64,000 bases of DNA from Capilliphycus salinus (GTDB lineage: Bacteria; Cyanobacteriota; Cyanobacteriia; Cyanobacteriales; Microcoleaceae), in the NCBI RefSeq assembly GCF_047276495.1, contig NZ_CP178543.1, positions 7,564,001 to 7,628,000 on the forward strand. Reading direction: 5' to 3'. Shown here piece by piece: positions 34,824 to 43,079 of this stretch (position 1 is its first letter; each line of letters opens with the position of its first letter). The notes below the pieces were generated by a model, which worked only from the letters and a program-made list of their open reading frames with translations, was not told the DNA's origin and made no database searches. The position numbers were made by a program, and so were the translations under genes.

Positions 34824-35434
34824 TGGACTATTTTGGGACTATTTGGGAATCGCAATAGTTTTGACAACTGTATAACTCAATTATAAATGATCGGCCGATC
34901 AATAGTCAATGCTCTGGCTATTCGGTGTTCGGAGTAGCGCGGTTCGGAGTAGCGCCTGTTCACTGTCGGTGGTACTGGCGCAGCTCGTGCGGTGAGAGAG
35001 CGCGCAGGTCGGGGTCTCCCCAAGTGAGCGACTGGCTATCCCGTTGGGTCTTGGTGGTTTCCATCAAGGAGCGCTTGCCTTGCGGCTCGGCGGAGCTGAG
35101 TGGGCATTGCGTCCCACTTGACGGTTGAGTAGGGACAGAACCTGTACTTTTGGCTAGGTAAAAAACTGAACCATAGTTTGTTTCGGGGATCATTCTCGCT
35201 CCGATATAGTTGACATCGTAGGAAAGGGTCTGATGCTAACTAATGGAGAACTGTTATTCATCCTAATTAAAGTTCGGGGATTCCCCGAAGTGAAATCACT
35301 TCCCCCACCGCTCAAATTCAATGGTGAAAGCGAATTCCGGGTTTTGATTTTTAATGGGCTTGGGTGAAGTTCATCTTGATATTCTCAAGTCAACAGCGTT
35401 AGAAAAACTAAAAATTCAAGTAGAGGTTTGTAAT
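34824..35434. other. Gene-poor stretch with GC-rich repeats
   Basis: The part 34920-35130 is markedly GC-rich compared with its flanks and contains CGGAGTAGCG repeats (34929, 34944) plus the GGGTCTCCCCAAGTGAGCGA unit shared with 12515-12622. Overlapping open frames on both strands are repeat shadows. GGGGATTCCCC at about 35277 is a palindrome. Promoter elements for the downstream gene may lie at 35300-35434. Confidence 0.5.
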
Positions 35435-36350
35435 ATGAATTTAGATTTTGAACAGCTTCAAACATCCCATCAAGAATTGATTCGTCAATATGCAATTTTA
35501 ATCACTGATATTTCAAGCACTCCTCACCGACCTTTTAACACTTTGAAAAAATACGTGTTTACAACATTCCGTGAAACCAAAGACTCTCTCAAAAGTTTGC
35601 ATCAAAGCCCAATATTGGGCGGAGTCTCATCAATTTTTTTACAAAGTCCTATCGTCTTATTCTATGTATCAAATATGGTTTTTTTTTATTGGCACATTTC
35701 TAGTTTCAAACATTCCATATTTAAGCAAATTCCTTACTGGAGTAGCTGTTCATTCCCATATCAAGTCCAGGCTTGAACAAATCAAAGATGGTTACAGTAT
35801 TTTATATTCTCGAAATCCTACCGAGCAGGATAAAACAAAAGATTGGATTAATAAGTCGATTGAAGAATGTAAAAATTTATCTTCTGCTATTAAATTTACT
35901 AGTTCCCAGATAATTAATATACTTAGATTACTGGTTTTTTCTGCTCCTATTATAGCCTTTATTAACAAAAATGTTTGGAGTAATTTTCTGGCTGATCATC
36001 CTTTTTTGGATTTTATTATTGTTAGTTTTGTATTGAGTCTATTTGGTATTTTGTTTTTTCCATTTGTTGATAAGCGCTTTATTTTTATCGGAAAGGACAT
36101 TTACGGTTTAGAAAATAATTTATTTAACCAAATGAGTTTAACCAAAAAGAAAGAATTCTCTTGGGATTTATTAATATTAGCACTTGTTTCAATTTCTATT
36201 TTATATTCGAGTTTTAGGATTAATGCTCTATTGGAATACCTTGAGATTCCTGCTCTATTTCCACAACTGAACTATACCGATATAGTTTTTTCTGTATTAA
36301 TAAATTCGCCTGCATTCATAACATTGTTTGTAGCTCGTAAACGACGTTAG
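35435..36350 (+). pseudogene. Membrane protein gene with a one-base frameshift in a T9 run
   Basis: Starting at the ATG at 35435 the reading frame runs MNLDFEQLQTSHQELIRQYA ... IVLFYVSNMVFF, but then loses sense at the nine-T run at 35679-35687. Dropping one T joins it to the next frame, giving IGTFLVSNIPYLSKFLTGVA and on to FVARKRR at the stop 36348-36350. The joined product would have about 304 aa with at least four membrane segments and a cytoplasmic helical part. Either a mutation, a sequencing error in a homopolymer, or slippage explains it. No family is recognised. The region is AT-rich compared with neighbouring genes. Confidence 0.65.
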
Positions 36351-36437
36351 TTATCCGAGGATAAAACTTTAAAGGGTGTTGCATTATTGAAGCAACCATT
36401 TAACAGTTAACCACAAAAATTTACCTGCAAGGAAATT

Positions 36438-36493
36438 CAAAAGGGAAATAGGTATTTTTTAGAACAGTCTAAATTATCCCCTATTCCCTTTTG
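36438..36493. terminator. Inverted repeat after ndhF1
   Basis: CAAAAGGGAAATAGG (36438-36452) and CCTATTCCCTTTTG (36480-36493) are inverted repeats with one bulge, 10 bp from the ndhF1 stop. It may serve as terminator although the T run is weak. Confidence 0.5.
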
Positions 36494-36503
36494 GGTTGTT
36501 AAC

Positions 36504-38582
36504 CTAACTAACTCCCGAGAACACCACAAAACCCAATACAGCCCCAAACACAATTAAGGCGTAAAATTGGGCGCGACCATTCTCAAAATACTTCAACCCT
36601 TCGCCAGATAACAGCGTGACCAAACCCGTAAGGTTAACGGCACCATCAACCACACGGAAATCAACTTCCATCACCTGACGGGCGAGACGGCGCAGACCTT
36701 GAACAAACAAGAAATCATTCAAGTCGTCAAGATACCATTTATTGAGAGAAAAGTTGTACAATGGCTTGATTTTCTCAGCGATCGCTTTCGGATCGATTTT
36801 ATGGCTGAGATACATCAACGAAGCAATGGTAATCCCAATTAAAGCAATACCCACCGAATTTCCCGCCATAATCAGAAATTCAGTTAAATCAAATTCTGCC
36901 GCTTTTTCGAGAATTTGCGCTTCCGTTTCGCTGGGGGCGTGAATAAACTCCTCAAAATAATTTGCAAACGGAGTCCCCAACAACCCAATCAACATCGACG
37001 GCACCGCCAACGTCATCAACGGAATCGTCATCGCCCAAGGCGACTCGTGGGGGGAATCGCTGTGATGACCGTGACCGTGATCATCGTGACCGTGTTCCTC
37101 GGTTTCGGCGACCAACTCTTGAGGATTCATCGCACCGGGGCCAAAAGCATAATTGGGGCCGTTGGCTTCGGCTAACAGTTGTTGTTTAATCGTGGCATCA
37201 TTGCCCCGGAAACCGCCTTCAAACGTGCTGAAGTACATCCGGAACATATAAAACGCCGTCATCCCCGCAGTTAACCAACCGACAACCCACAGGGCGGGAT
37301 TGGCTTCAAAGGCATTACCCAAAATTTCATCTTTGGACCAGAATCCAGCAAAAGGAGGAATTCCACAAATTGCCAAAGTTCCGATCAAGAAACAAGCCGA
37401 CGTAATGGGCATATATTTGCGGAGTCCGCCCATTAACCGCATATCCTGGGCTAAAACCGGGTCGTGTCCGACAACGGCTTCCATACCGTGAATAACCGAA
37501 CCGGAACACAGGAACAACATCGCTTTAAAATAAGCGTGAGTCATCAGGTGAAACAGTCCGGCGCTGTAGGCACCCACGCCCATCGCCATCACCATGTAAC
37601 CGAGTTGGGAGATGGTGGAATAGGCGAGACCTTTTTTGATGTCGTTTTGGGTTAGGGCAATAGTTGCACCCAGAAACGCCGTAAAACAGCCCGTCCAGGC
37701 GATCACATTCATCACAATGGGCAACCCTTCAAACACCGGATACATCCGGGCGATCAGGAATACCCCCGCAGCAACCATTGTCGCCGCGTGAATTAAAGCC
37801 GAAATCGGCGTCGGGCCTTCCATTGCGTCCGGTAGCCAGACGTGAAGGGGGAATTGGGCGGATTTGGCAACCGGGCCTAAAAATACCAAAATTGCAAATA
37901 GACTGGCTAAGGCAACGCTTAAACCGCCCGTTTCGACGAGATTTTCTAAGCGTTCACCCATCAAGTCGAAGTCAAAGGTGTTGGTGGCCCAAAATAAACC
38001 CAACATCCCCAATAACAAGCCAAAGTCACCGACACGGTTGGTTACAAAGGCTTTTTGGCAGGCGTCGGCGGCCGGTTTGCGATCGTACCAAAATCCGATC
38101 AGCAGGTAGGAACACATCCCCACCAGTTCCCAGAAGATGTAAACCTGGACTAAGTTCGGACAGATCACCAAGCCGAGCATTGAGGAGCTAAATAGGCTCA
38201 AGTACGCATAAAAACGCACATATCCCGGATCGTGAGCCATGTAACCATCGGTGTAAACCATCACCAAAAAGGCTACAGTGGTAACGATCGCTAACATGAC
38301 CGAGGCGAGATGGTCAATGGTGTAGCCCATGCTGATGGTAAAATCACCTGCGGCTGCCCACTCGATCATGTGGGTGTAGGGTTCGTGGCCGTTGATTTGA
38401 CTCCAGAGTATCGCAAAAGACATCACCATCGATCCTCCTAGCAGGGAGACGATGAAGACTGAACTTGCCGATCTGAGGCTGTTGGTGGCTCGACTGAATG
38501 AGATTAAGCCGATCCCCACAAACGTCGCCCCAAGTAAGGGCAATACTGGAATCAACCAAGCGTATTGATAGAGCAGTTCCAT
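36504..38582 (-). CDS. ndhF1: NAD(P)H-quinone oxidoreductase chain 5 (NdhF1)
   Basis: The 692-aa protein has the NADH-ubiquinone oxidoreductase chain 5 signature (FWELVGMCSYLLIGFWYDRK, FQLHVWLPDAMEGPTPISAL-like LPDAMEGPTPISALIHAATM, GLAYSTISQLGYMVMAMGVG) and about 16 membrane segments. A His-rich loop (EEHGHDDHGHGHHSDSPHES, about residue 495) is typical of cyanobacterial NdhF1. It is a proton-translocating antenna subunit of NDH-1L in the thylakoid membrane. The ATG at 38580-38582 matches NdhF1 N-termini (MELLYQYAWLIPVLPLLGA). It precedes ndhD1, 2.6 kb apart. Confidence 0.96.
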   Translation of the reverse strand: MELLYQYAWLIPVLPLLGATFVGIGLISFSRATNSLRSASSVFIVSLLGGSMVMSFAILWSQINGHEPYTHMIEWAAAGDFTISMGYTIDHLASVMLAIVTTVAFLVMVYTDGYMAHDPGYVRFYAYLSLFSSSMLGLVICPNLVQVYIFWELVGMCSYLLIGFWYDRKPAADACQKAFVTNRVGDFGLLLGMLGLFWATNTFDFDLMGERLENLVETGGLSVALASLFAILVFLGPVAKSAQFPLHVWLPDAMEGPTPISALIHAATMVAAGVFLIARMYPVFEGLPIVMNVIAWTGCFTAFLGATIALTQNDIKKGLAYSTISQLGYMVMAMGVGAYSAGLFHLMTHAYFKAMLFLCSGSVIHGMEAVVGHDPVLAQDMRLMGGLRKYMPITSACFLIGTLAICGIPPFAGFWSKDEILGNAFEANPALWVVGWLTAGMTAFYMFRMYFSTFEGGFRGNDATIKQQLLAEANGPNYAFGPGAMNPQELVAETEEHGHDDHGHGHHSDSPHESPWAMTIPLMTLAVPSMLIGLLGTPFANYFEEFIHAPSETEAQILEKAAEFDLTEFLIMAGNSVGIALIGITIASLMYLSHKIDPKAIAEKIKPLYNFSLNKWYLDDLNDFLFVQGLRRLARQVMEVDFRVVDGAVNLTGLVTLLSGEGLKYFENGRAQFYALIVFGAVLGFVVFSGVS

Positions 38583-38686
38583 AAGATCTAGGGACTTTAT
38601 CCTTCTTCACGAAGTTGTCAAAACTGTTGATAATTTTGACATAGACTTTCCCATTTCAGCTTAATGATCAACCTTTTTACAGACTA

Positions 38687-38720
38687 TGAACTACACCCGC
38701 TCTAAACAGAGGGGAGCTTT
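38687..38720 (-). repeat. Predicted right end and omega-RNA hairpin of the TnpB element
   Basis: On the minus strand the sequence CTCCCCTCTGTTTAGAGCGG followed by GTGTAGTTCA lies about 70 bp after the tnpB stop. CTCT/AGAG can form the hairpin typical of IS200/IS605 right ends. TnpB guide RNAs end in this way, and the 20 or so bases after TTCA (toward 38667) would be the guide. The exact end is an inference. Confidence 0.5.
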
Positions 38721-38759
38721 TGACGCTTCTTTGCCCACATTTGCTTCATGCTTCCGCAG

Positions 38760-39947
38760 TCAGTAGGGATGTGCGACTCTGCGTCTTGCATAGGCTTGTT
38801 CCAAACCCCTCGCCCAAGTCAAACAAACTTGAGCGGCATTAACGTCTCGATCTTCGACATGAGCGCAATGAGAGCAATGATGAATCCTGTCAGCTAGCGT
38901 CTTGGGCGTTAACTCCCAGCAATTATTACAGCGTTGCGTTGGTTTCAATTGTTGGGTTGGAGCCTCCAAAAATACTCCACCCGCTTCGATAACTTTGTAC
39001 TTAATTGATTCTCGAAGCATACCTATCGCAACGTCCAACAAATTGCGGTTTAATCCTGACTTCTGACGCTTTCTCTTGCTCCCCTTCTTCGCCTTTCTAG
39101 TCATACCTTTGATGTTTAGTTTCTCAGTAGCAACCAAGCTATTACCGCCAACCATTTGTGCCGCTACCTTGTGCGTCCAATCCTGTCTTTGATTGGCAAC
39201 TTTACGCTTAACCTTGTTGATTTGAGCCTGACATTTCTTCCAGCGCCGAGAAGCTTTAACCTTGCGTTTTTCGGGTTTCCGTTTGCGCCTCAATCTCTTT
39301 GAAAGTTGTGTAACTTTCTCCTGAGATTGCTTTAGAAACTTGGGCGATTCTATTAACTCCCCGTCACTGGTGGCAATGGCAACTTTAGAGCCAAAATCTA
39401 ACCCAATTGCACCAATGCCAGTTTGCCTACCCGGACAGCATTCAACGGTTATGGACGCATACCATTTATTGCTTCTCCAAAAGATGGTACAGGTTTTAGG
39501 AATCCCCCAAGTTCTCGCCTTACCCCGAATTTGCAAGATGATACCCAAGTCCCGAAGATTTAGATATCCGTTTACTCCGTTATTGGTGGTTATTCTCCAA
39601 CTCTGTTTATTGGGGTAGTCCCACCCAGAGTATCGGCGAGAGGACTTAAATTTTGGGTATTTACCCAACCCTTTGAAAAAACGTTTAAACGCAAAATCAA
39701 CCCTCTTTAAAGTTGCTTGCAAGGTCTGCGAACCGAGTTTTTTGTACTCATCCCAAACCTCTTTAAACTCAGGGAGTGAGTTCTGCTGTTCAAAATAATC
39801 AACGGAATGGTTAAACTTCTGGTATTGTGTCTTTCTATTGGCAACCGCAGCATTATATAGACAGCAGTGCATTCGTCTCGCCCAATGTAACTGGGTTTCT
39901 TGCTGACGTGTTGGGTAAAGTCTGTAAGTAATTCTACGTGTTACCAT
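38760..39947 (-). CDS. tnpB: RNA-guided endonuclease TnpB (IS605 OrfB family)
   Basis: The 395-aa protein has the N-terminal helix-turn-helix-like domain (YRLYPTRQQETQLHWARRMH), a split RuvC nuclease and a C-terminal zinc ribbon. RuvC catalytic residues are visible: Asp in GLDFGSKVAIATSDG, Glu in VATEKLNIKG and Asp in EDRDVNAAQ. Zinc ribbon cysteines are CNNCWELTPKTL and HHCSHCAHVED. All parts are intact, so cleavage activity is possible. The ATG at 39947 (MVTRRITYRLYPTR) matches the family start better than the one at 40001. TnpB is an ancestor of Cas12 and uses an RNA from the element's right end. Confidence 0.93.
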   Translation of the reverse strand: MVTRRITYRLYPTRQQETQLHWARRMHCCLYNAAVANRKTQYQKFNHSVDYFEQQNSLPEFKEVWDEYKKLGSQTLQATLKRVDFAFKRFFKGLGKYPKFKSSRRYSGWDYPNKQSWRITTNNGVNGYLNLRDLGIILQIRGKARTWGIPKTCTIFWRSNKWYASITVECCPGRQTGIGAIGLDFGSKVAIATSDGELIESPKFLKQSQEKVTQLSKRLRRKRKPEKRKVKASRRWKKCQAQINKVKRKVANQRQDWTHKVAAQMVGGNSLVATEKLNIKGMTRKAKKGSKRKRQKSGLNRNLLDVAIGMLRESIKYKVIEAGGVFLEAPTQQLKPTQRCNNCWELTPKTLADRIHHCSHCAHVEDRDVNAAQVCLTWARGLEQAYARRRVAHPY

Positions 39948-40000
39948 CTTAGGTATTATAGCATTTAAGATTGGCGTAAAGTTAGCCGGAGAAACTTTCA

Positions 40001-40258
40001 ATGAACAAAGAGATTAATCTTGATGTTGAAACCATCGATCGCATTGTCGAAATGGCTTGGGAAGATCGAACTCCTTTTAATGCGATCGAAATCCAATTTG
40101 GTTTGAAAGAAAAAGATGTAATTGCGTTAATGCGACGAGAAATGAAACCCTCAAGCTTTAGGATGTGGCGAAAGCGAGTCAGCGGACGCAGTACAAAACA
40201 TCTCGCCAAACGAGACTTTGAGAAAGGTCGCTTTAAATCCTACAATCAAAAAACATAA
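40001..40258 (+). CDS. TIGR03643 family small conserved protein
   Basis: The 85-aa product has the TIGR03643/DUF2805 sequence DRIVEMAWEDRTPFNAIEIQFGLKEKDVIALMRREMKPSSFRMWRKRVSGR, whose helical pattern and basic C-terminus suggest an HTH-like nucleic-acid contact. The function is unknown. It is divergent from tnpB, and the tnpB element may sit in its promoter region. Confidence 0.9.
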   Translation: MNKEINLDVETIDRIVEMAWEDRTPFNAIEIQFGLKEKDVIALMRREMKPSSFRMWRKRVSGRSTKHLAKRDFEKGRFKSYNQKT

Positions 40259-40261
40259 GCG

Positions 40262-40486
40262 GTAGGGGCGGGTTTTGAACAGTGACCAGTTATCAGTGAT
40301 CAGTTATCAGTGATAACAGTTTACAGTGACCAGTTATCAGTGTTCACTCTTGACGAGACTAAAAAACCCGGTTTCTTCTACGGCGCACGGACTTCTTCGC
40401 GATCTGTGTTGTAAAAGAAACCGGGTTTTTGGCTGATACCTCCGACGAACGCACACCGCTATAAATTAGGTCAGAACCCGCCCCTA
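40262..40486. repeat. Palindromic element expanded by other repeats
   Basis: The left arm GTAGGGGCGGGTT (40262) and the right arm AACCCGCCCCTAC (to 40486) of the dispersed element are 200 bp apart. Between them lie AGTTATCAGTGATCAGTTATC-like tandem words (40285-40345) and a hairpin AAAAACCCGGTTTCTT / AAGAAACCGGGTTTTT (40369-40431) that may terminate the upstream gene. The remaining sequence up to 40612 is CTGGTTACTGGTTACTG tandem words. Confidence 0.7.
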
Positions 40487-40612
40487 CAACAGGGGTTACT
40501 GTAACCCGATCGCTGAAAAACTGGTTACTGGTTACTGGTTACTGTAAACTGTAAAAAAAGCACCCAGAAAGATTTGGGTGCAATTTTAATATTGGATTGA
40601 AATTTAAGGGAA

Positions 40613-40996
40613 TTAGGCTTCTAAGGTGAGATATTCATGGGTAGACAGAGACACAGAAGCAGATCGATTTTGATAACTGTGCATAAACTCATCGAGAGTC
40701 CGGCGCAGATCTTCGCGTCCGTGAAAATGTTCGAGTCGATGTAACTCTTGACCGTTGGCGAATAAAATCAGCGTGGGTAGAGTCTGAAGGCGGTAGGTAC
40801 TCGCCAGTTTAAGACTTTGATCGGCATTGACGCCAACCAGTTTCACCTGATCTTGCCAGTTGGTTTGAAATTGTTGCAACTGAGGAACGATCAGCCGACA
40901 CAACCCACACCAAGGCGCCCAAAAATGAACCAGAACCGGAATAGAGGAACCCAAGACCTCTGTAGGAAAATTTGGCTCGCGAATTGAAAGCAGCAT
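40613..40996 (-). CDS. Thioredoxin-family protein with CGLC active site
   Basis: The 127-aa protein has a thioredoxin fold with WAPWCGLCRLIVPQLQQF at residues of about 27-44. The usual CGPC motif is replaced by CGLC, which should shift its redox properties. The cis-Pro is present in LQTLPTLILFANGQE. A C-terminal tail of about 20 residues (NRSASVSLSTHEYLTLEA) is unusual. It is a cytoplasmic oxidoreductase with unknown partners. It is 49 bp downstream of the NnrU gene on the same strand. Confidence 0.88.
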   Translation of the reverse strand: MLLSIREPNFPTEVLGSSIPVLVHFWAPWCGLCRLIVPQLQQFQTNWQDQVKLVGVNADQSLKLASTYRLQTLPTLILFANGQELHRLEHFHGREDLRRTLDEFMHSYQNRSASVSLSTHEYLTLEA

Positions 40997-41045
40997 AATC
41001 TTGGAAGTTTATTATTAATGAACGTTTAATATCTCTGGGATCATG

Positions 41046-41759
41046 CTACCAGGCTATGTTACTTGTGGCACCAATCAAAAGTGGATGAGCTTGCCACAAC
41101 AAGATAACGAAAACCGCAACACCCAGATAAGACCAGCGGACAAACTCTTGCCACTGCAAAGTTTGACGACCCTGAAGAATTGCTAAAAAGGGTATCACAG
41201 AAGTGCGATCCCGAACTGCATCAAATGCTTCACCATAACGCGCTCTCATGCGCTTGTCGCCGTGCCAAACTGCAAATAGGTGATGAGCTACCAAACCGAC
41301 AGACGTCACCAGCGTGAAGCTTGTACCGAGCCAGAGCGTGTGAGCGACGCACCAGATCACCTGTCCCACCATCTGAGGATGGCGGGTAATGCGAATGATG
41401 CCGGTTTCGTAGAGATGAACCTGGGGCTTTTCAATGGCGGCAATTTCCAACAGGTTGAAAGTCGCCGGATACAGAAACACAAACGATAAAGCCGATAAAC
41501 CCCACACAATAGGGATCACAACCGGATACTGTTGAACCTGCCACAGTTGTAGCCCGTCATAACGGTGATTGAAAAAATAAACAATCAACACCACCGCCAG
41601 GGGTAAACTGACCAGCGCAAACAAAATCCGATAGAGTCTGGGGCCGATTTTTTGTTCCCCCCAAGGACGCAGGGCCGCCAAACCGCTGTGGGCGATCGCA
41701 AAGCTCAACAGCAACCCCAACATCACAAAATGGCTCGATGTTAGCCATTGATCCACCAT
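41046..41759 (-). CDS. NnrU family membrane protein (15-cis-zeta-carotene isomerase-like)
   Basis: The 237-aa protein (ATG at 41759, preceded by GAGG) has six or seven membrane segments and the NnrU domain with its His ligands (LSFAIAHSGLAALRPWGEQK, RITRHPQMVGQVIWCVAHTL, GLVAHHLFAVWHGDKRM). In plants the related Z-ISO isomerises 15-cis-zeta-carotene using heme. Cyanobacterial function is less certain, so no gene name is given. An ATG at 41795 gives a longer reading without a ribosome-binding site. It is divergent from the first rbcR-like gene. Confidence 0.85.
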   Translation of the reverse strand: MVDQWLTSSHFVMLGLLLSFAIAHSGLAALRPWGEQKIGPRLYRILFALVSLPLAVVLIVYFFNHRYDGLQLWQVQQYPVVIPIVWGLSALSFVFLYPATFNLLEIAAIEKPQVHLYETGIIRITRHPQMVGQVIWCVAHTLWLGTSFTLVTSVGLVAHHLFAVWHGDKRMRARYGEAFDAVRDRTSVIPFLAILQGRQTLQWQEFVRWSYLGVAVFVILLWQAHPLLIGATSNIAW

Positions 41760-41881
41760 TGTCACCTCTTCAGTCGATAATAAAGTTAACTTCAATACAG
41801 ATCATCCCGCAGTATGCTGAAAGAACTTGATCCCCTCTTATTTTCCCTTAAAGCTCCTCTGGCCTGTTGAGGTGAAGTCTT

Positions 41882-42904
41882 ATGTCTGACCTGCCATTCA
41901 CACTAGACCAATTACGCATTCTCAAAGCGATCGCGGAGTACGGAAGCTTCAAGCGGGCGGCTGATAGCTTATATGTCTCACAACCGGCGATCAGTCTTCA
42001 AGTGCAGAACTTAGAACGACAGCTTGATGTTCCTTTGTTCGATCGAGCCGGACGTCGCGCCCAACTGACAGAAGCGGGTCATCTCCTCCTGAGTTACGGT
42101 GAGAAAGTCCTGTCACTGTGTCAGGAAACCTGTCTGGCCATCGAAGATTTACAAAATCTTAAGGGAGGTACGCTGATCGTTGGGGCTTCTCAAACCACAG
42201 GGACTTATTTGCTCCCCCGGATGATTGGATTATTTCGGCAAAAATACCCGAGCGTTGCGGTACAGTTACACGTTCATTCCACACGTCGCACCGCTTGGAG
42301 TGTGGTCAACGGACAAATTGATTTGGCGATTGTCGGCGGTGAAATTTCTGCTGAACTGGCACAATCTCTCGACATTATGCCCTATGCTCGCGATGAACTG
42401 GCTTTAATTGTCCCGGTTTCTCACCCTTTCGCCGAACGGGAACAGATCGCCCAAGAAGATTTATATCAGCTTCAGTTCATCACTCTGGACGCTCAGTCTA
42501 CAATTCGTCGGGTGATCGATCAAGTCCTCACTCGTGCGGGTATTGACACGACTCGTCTTAAAATTGAGATGGAGTTAAGTTCGATTGAAGCGATTAAAAA
42601 TGCAGTTCAGTCCGGTTTGGGTGCGGCTTTTGTCTCCACCTCGGCGATTGAAAAGGAATTAAACATGGGGGTGCTGCGAACGATAAAAATTGATCGGGTG
42701 ATTATTACTCGGGTTCTCTCGGTGATTTCTAATCCTCATCGCTATCAATCGAAAGCGGCTGAAGCTTTTGTTAGAGAGATTTTACCGGGTTTTTCTACCC
42801 CCGGTTTGGGTAAAGATGACCTAGATTTTCAACCCTCAGAACCGGCAGAGGTGTTACCCAATTCCTCTGTTGTTCCCTCGGAGTTGAGCGAAAAAAAACT
42901 CTAG
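41882..42904 (+). CDS. rbcR: LysR regulator RbcR-like, first of a tandem pair
   Basis: The 340-aa protein has a LysR-type N-terminal HTH (LDQLRILKAIAEYGSFKRAA, SLYVSQPAISLQVQNLERQL) and a substrate-binding domain (about 95-300: GASQTTGTYLLPRMIGLFR, GQIDLAIVGGE, GLGAAFVSTSAIEKEL). It closely resembles cyanobacterial RbcR/Ycf30, which controls carbon-fixation genes. A C-terminal extension of about 35 residues (from about 305) is unlike the second copy. The gene is divergent from NnrU with 122 bp between starts, so a shared promoter region is likely. Confidence 0.9.
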   Translation: MSDLPFTLDQLRILKAIAEYGSFKRAADSLYVSQPAISLQVQNLERQLDVPLFDRAGRRAQLTEAGHLLLSYGEKVLSLCQETCLAIEDLQNLKGGTLIVGASQTTGTYLLPRMIGLFRQKYPSVAVQLHVHSTRRTAWSVVNGQIDLAIVGGEISAELAQSLDIMPYARDELALIVPVSHPFAEREQIAQEDLYQLQFITLDAQSTIRRVIDQVLTRAGIDTTRLKIEMELSSIEAIKNAVQSGLGAAFVSTSAIEKELNMGVLRTIKIDRVIITRVLSVISNPHRYQSKAAEAFVREILPGFSTPGLGKDDLDFQPSEPAEVLPNSSVVPSELSEKKL

Positions 42905-43079
42905 GTTGACCTGAGTCTCAATTATCGATCTCATGGGCAACGGTTAACAAGCTATTGGCTTGAATGGAAACATTTTTAACTCCAATTCTAAACTTCCAAG
43001 GCTTTGTTTGCCGTTGTGCATGATCGGTAATTTGGGTATTGTTGAATATTGAATATTAAACCATTACCTAGAAAAAATC

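Larger units (their letters stand above)
38687..39960 (-). mobile_element. IS200/IS605 (IS1341-type) element with tnpB only
   Basis: The element carries tnpB and a right-end hairpin but no tnpA within the window, so it is the solitary-tnpB type, mobilised only in trans. The right end is taken as 38687; the left end is not defined and is set just upstream of the tnpB start. It sits between ndhF1 and a small TIGR03643 gene that is divergent from tnpB. Confidence 0.6.

Noticed and set aside
34925..35193. Open frames on both strands in the GC-rich repeat island
   Set aside because: They are made of dispersed repeats, have no ribosome-binding sites and overlap each other.
36742..38191. Several frames on the plus strand antisense to ndhF1
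   Set aside because: They are shadows of the coding strand; ndhF1 is clearly real and no ribosome-binding sites or domains support them.
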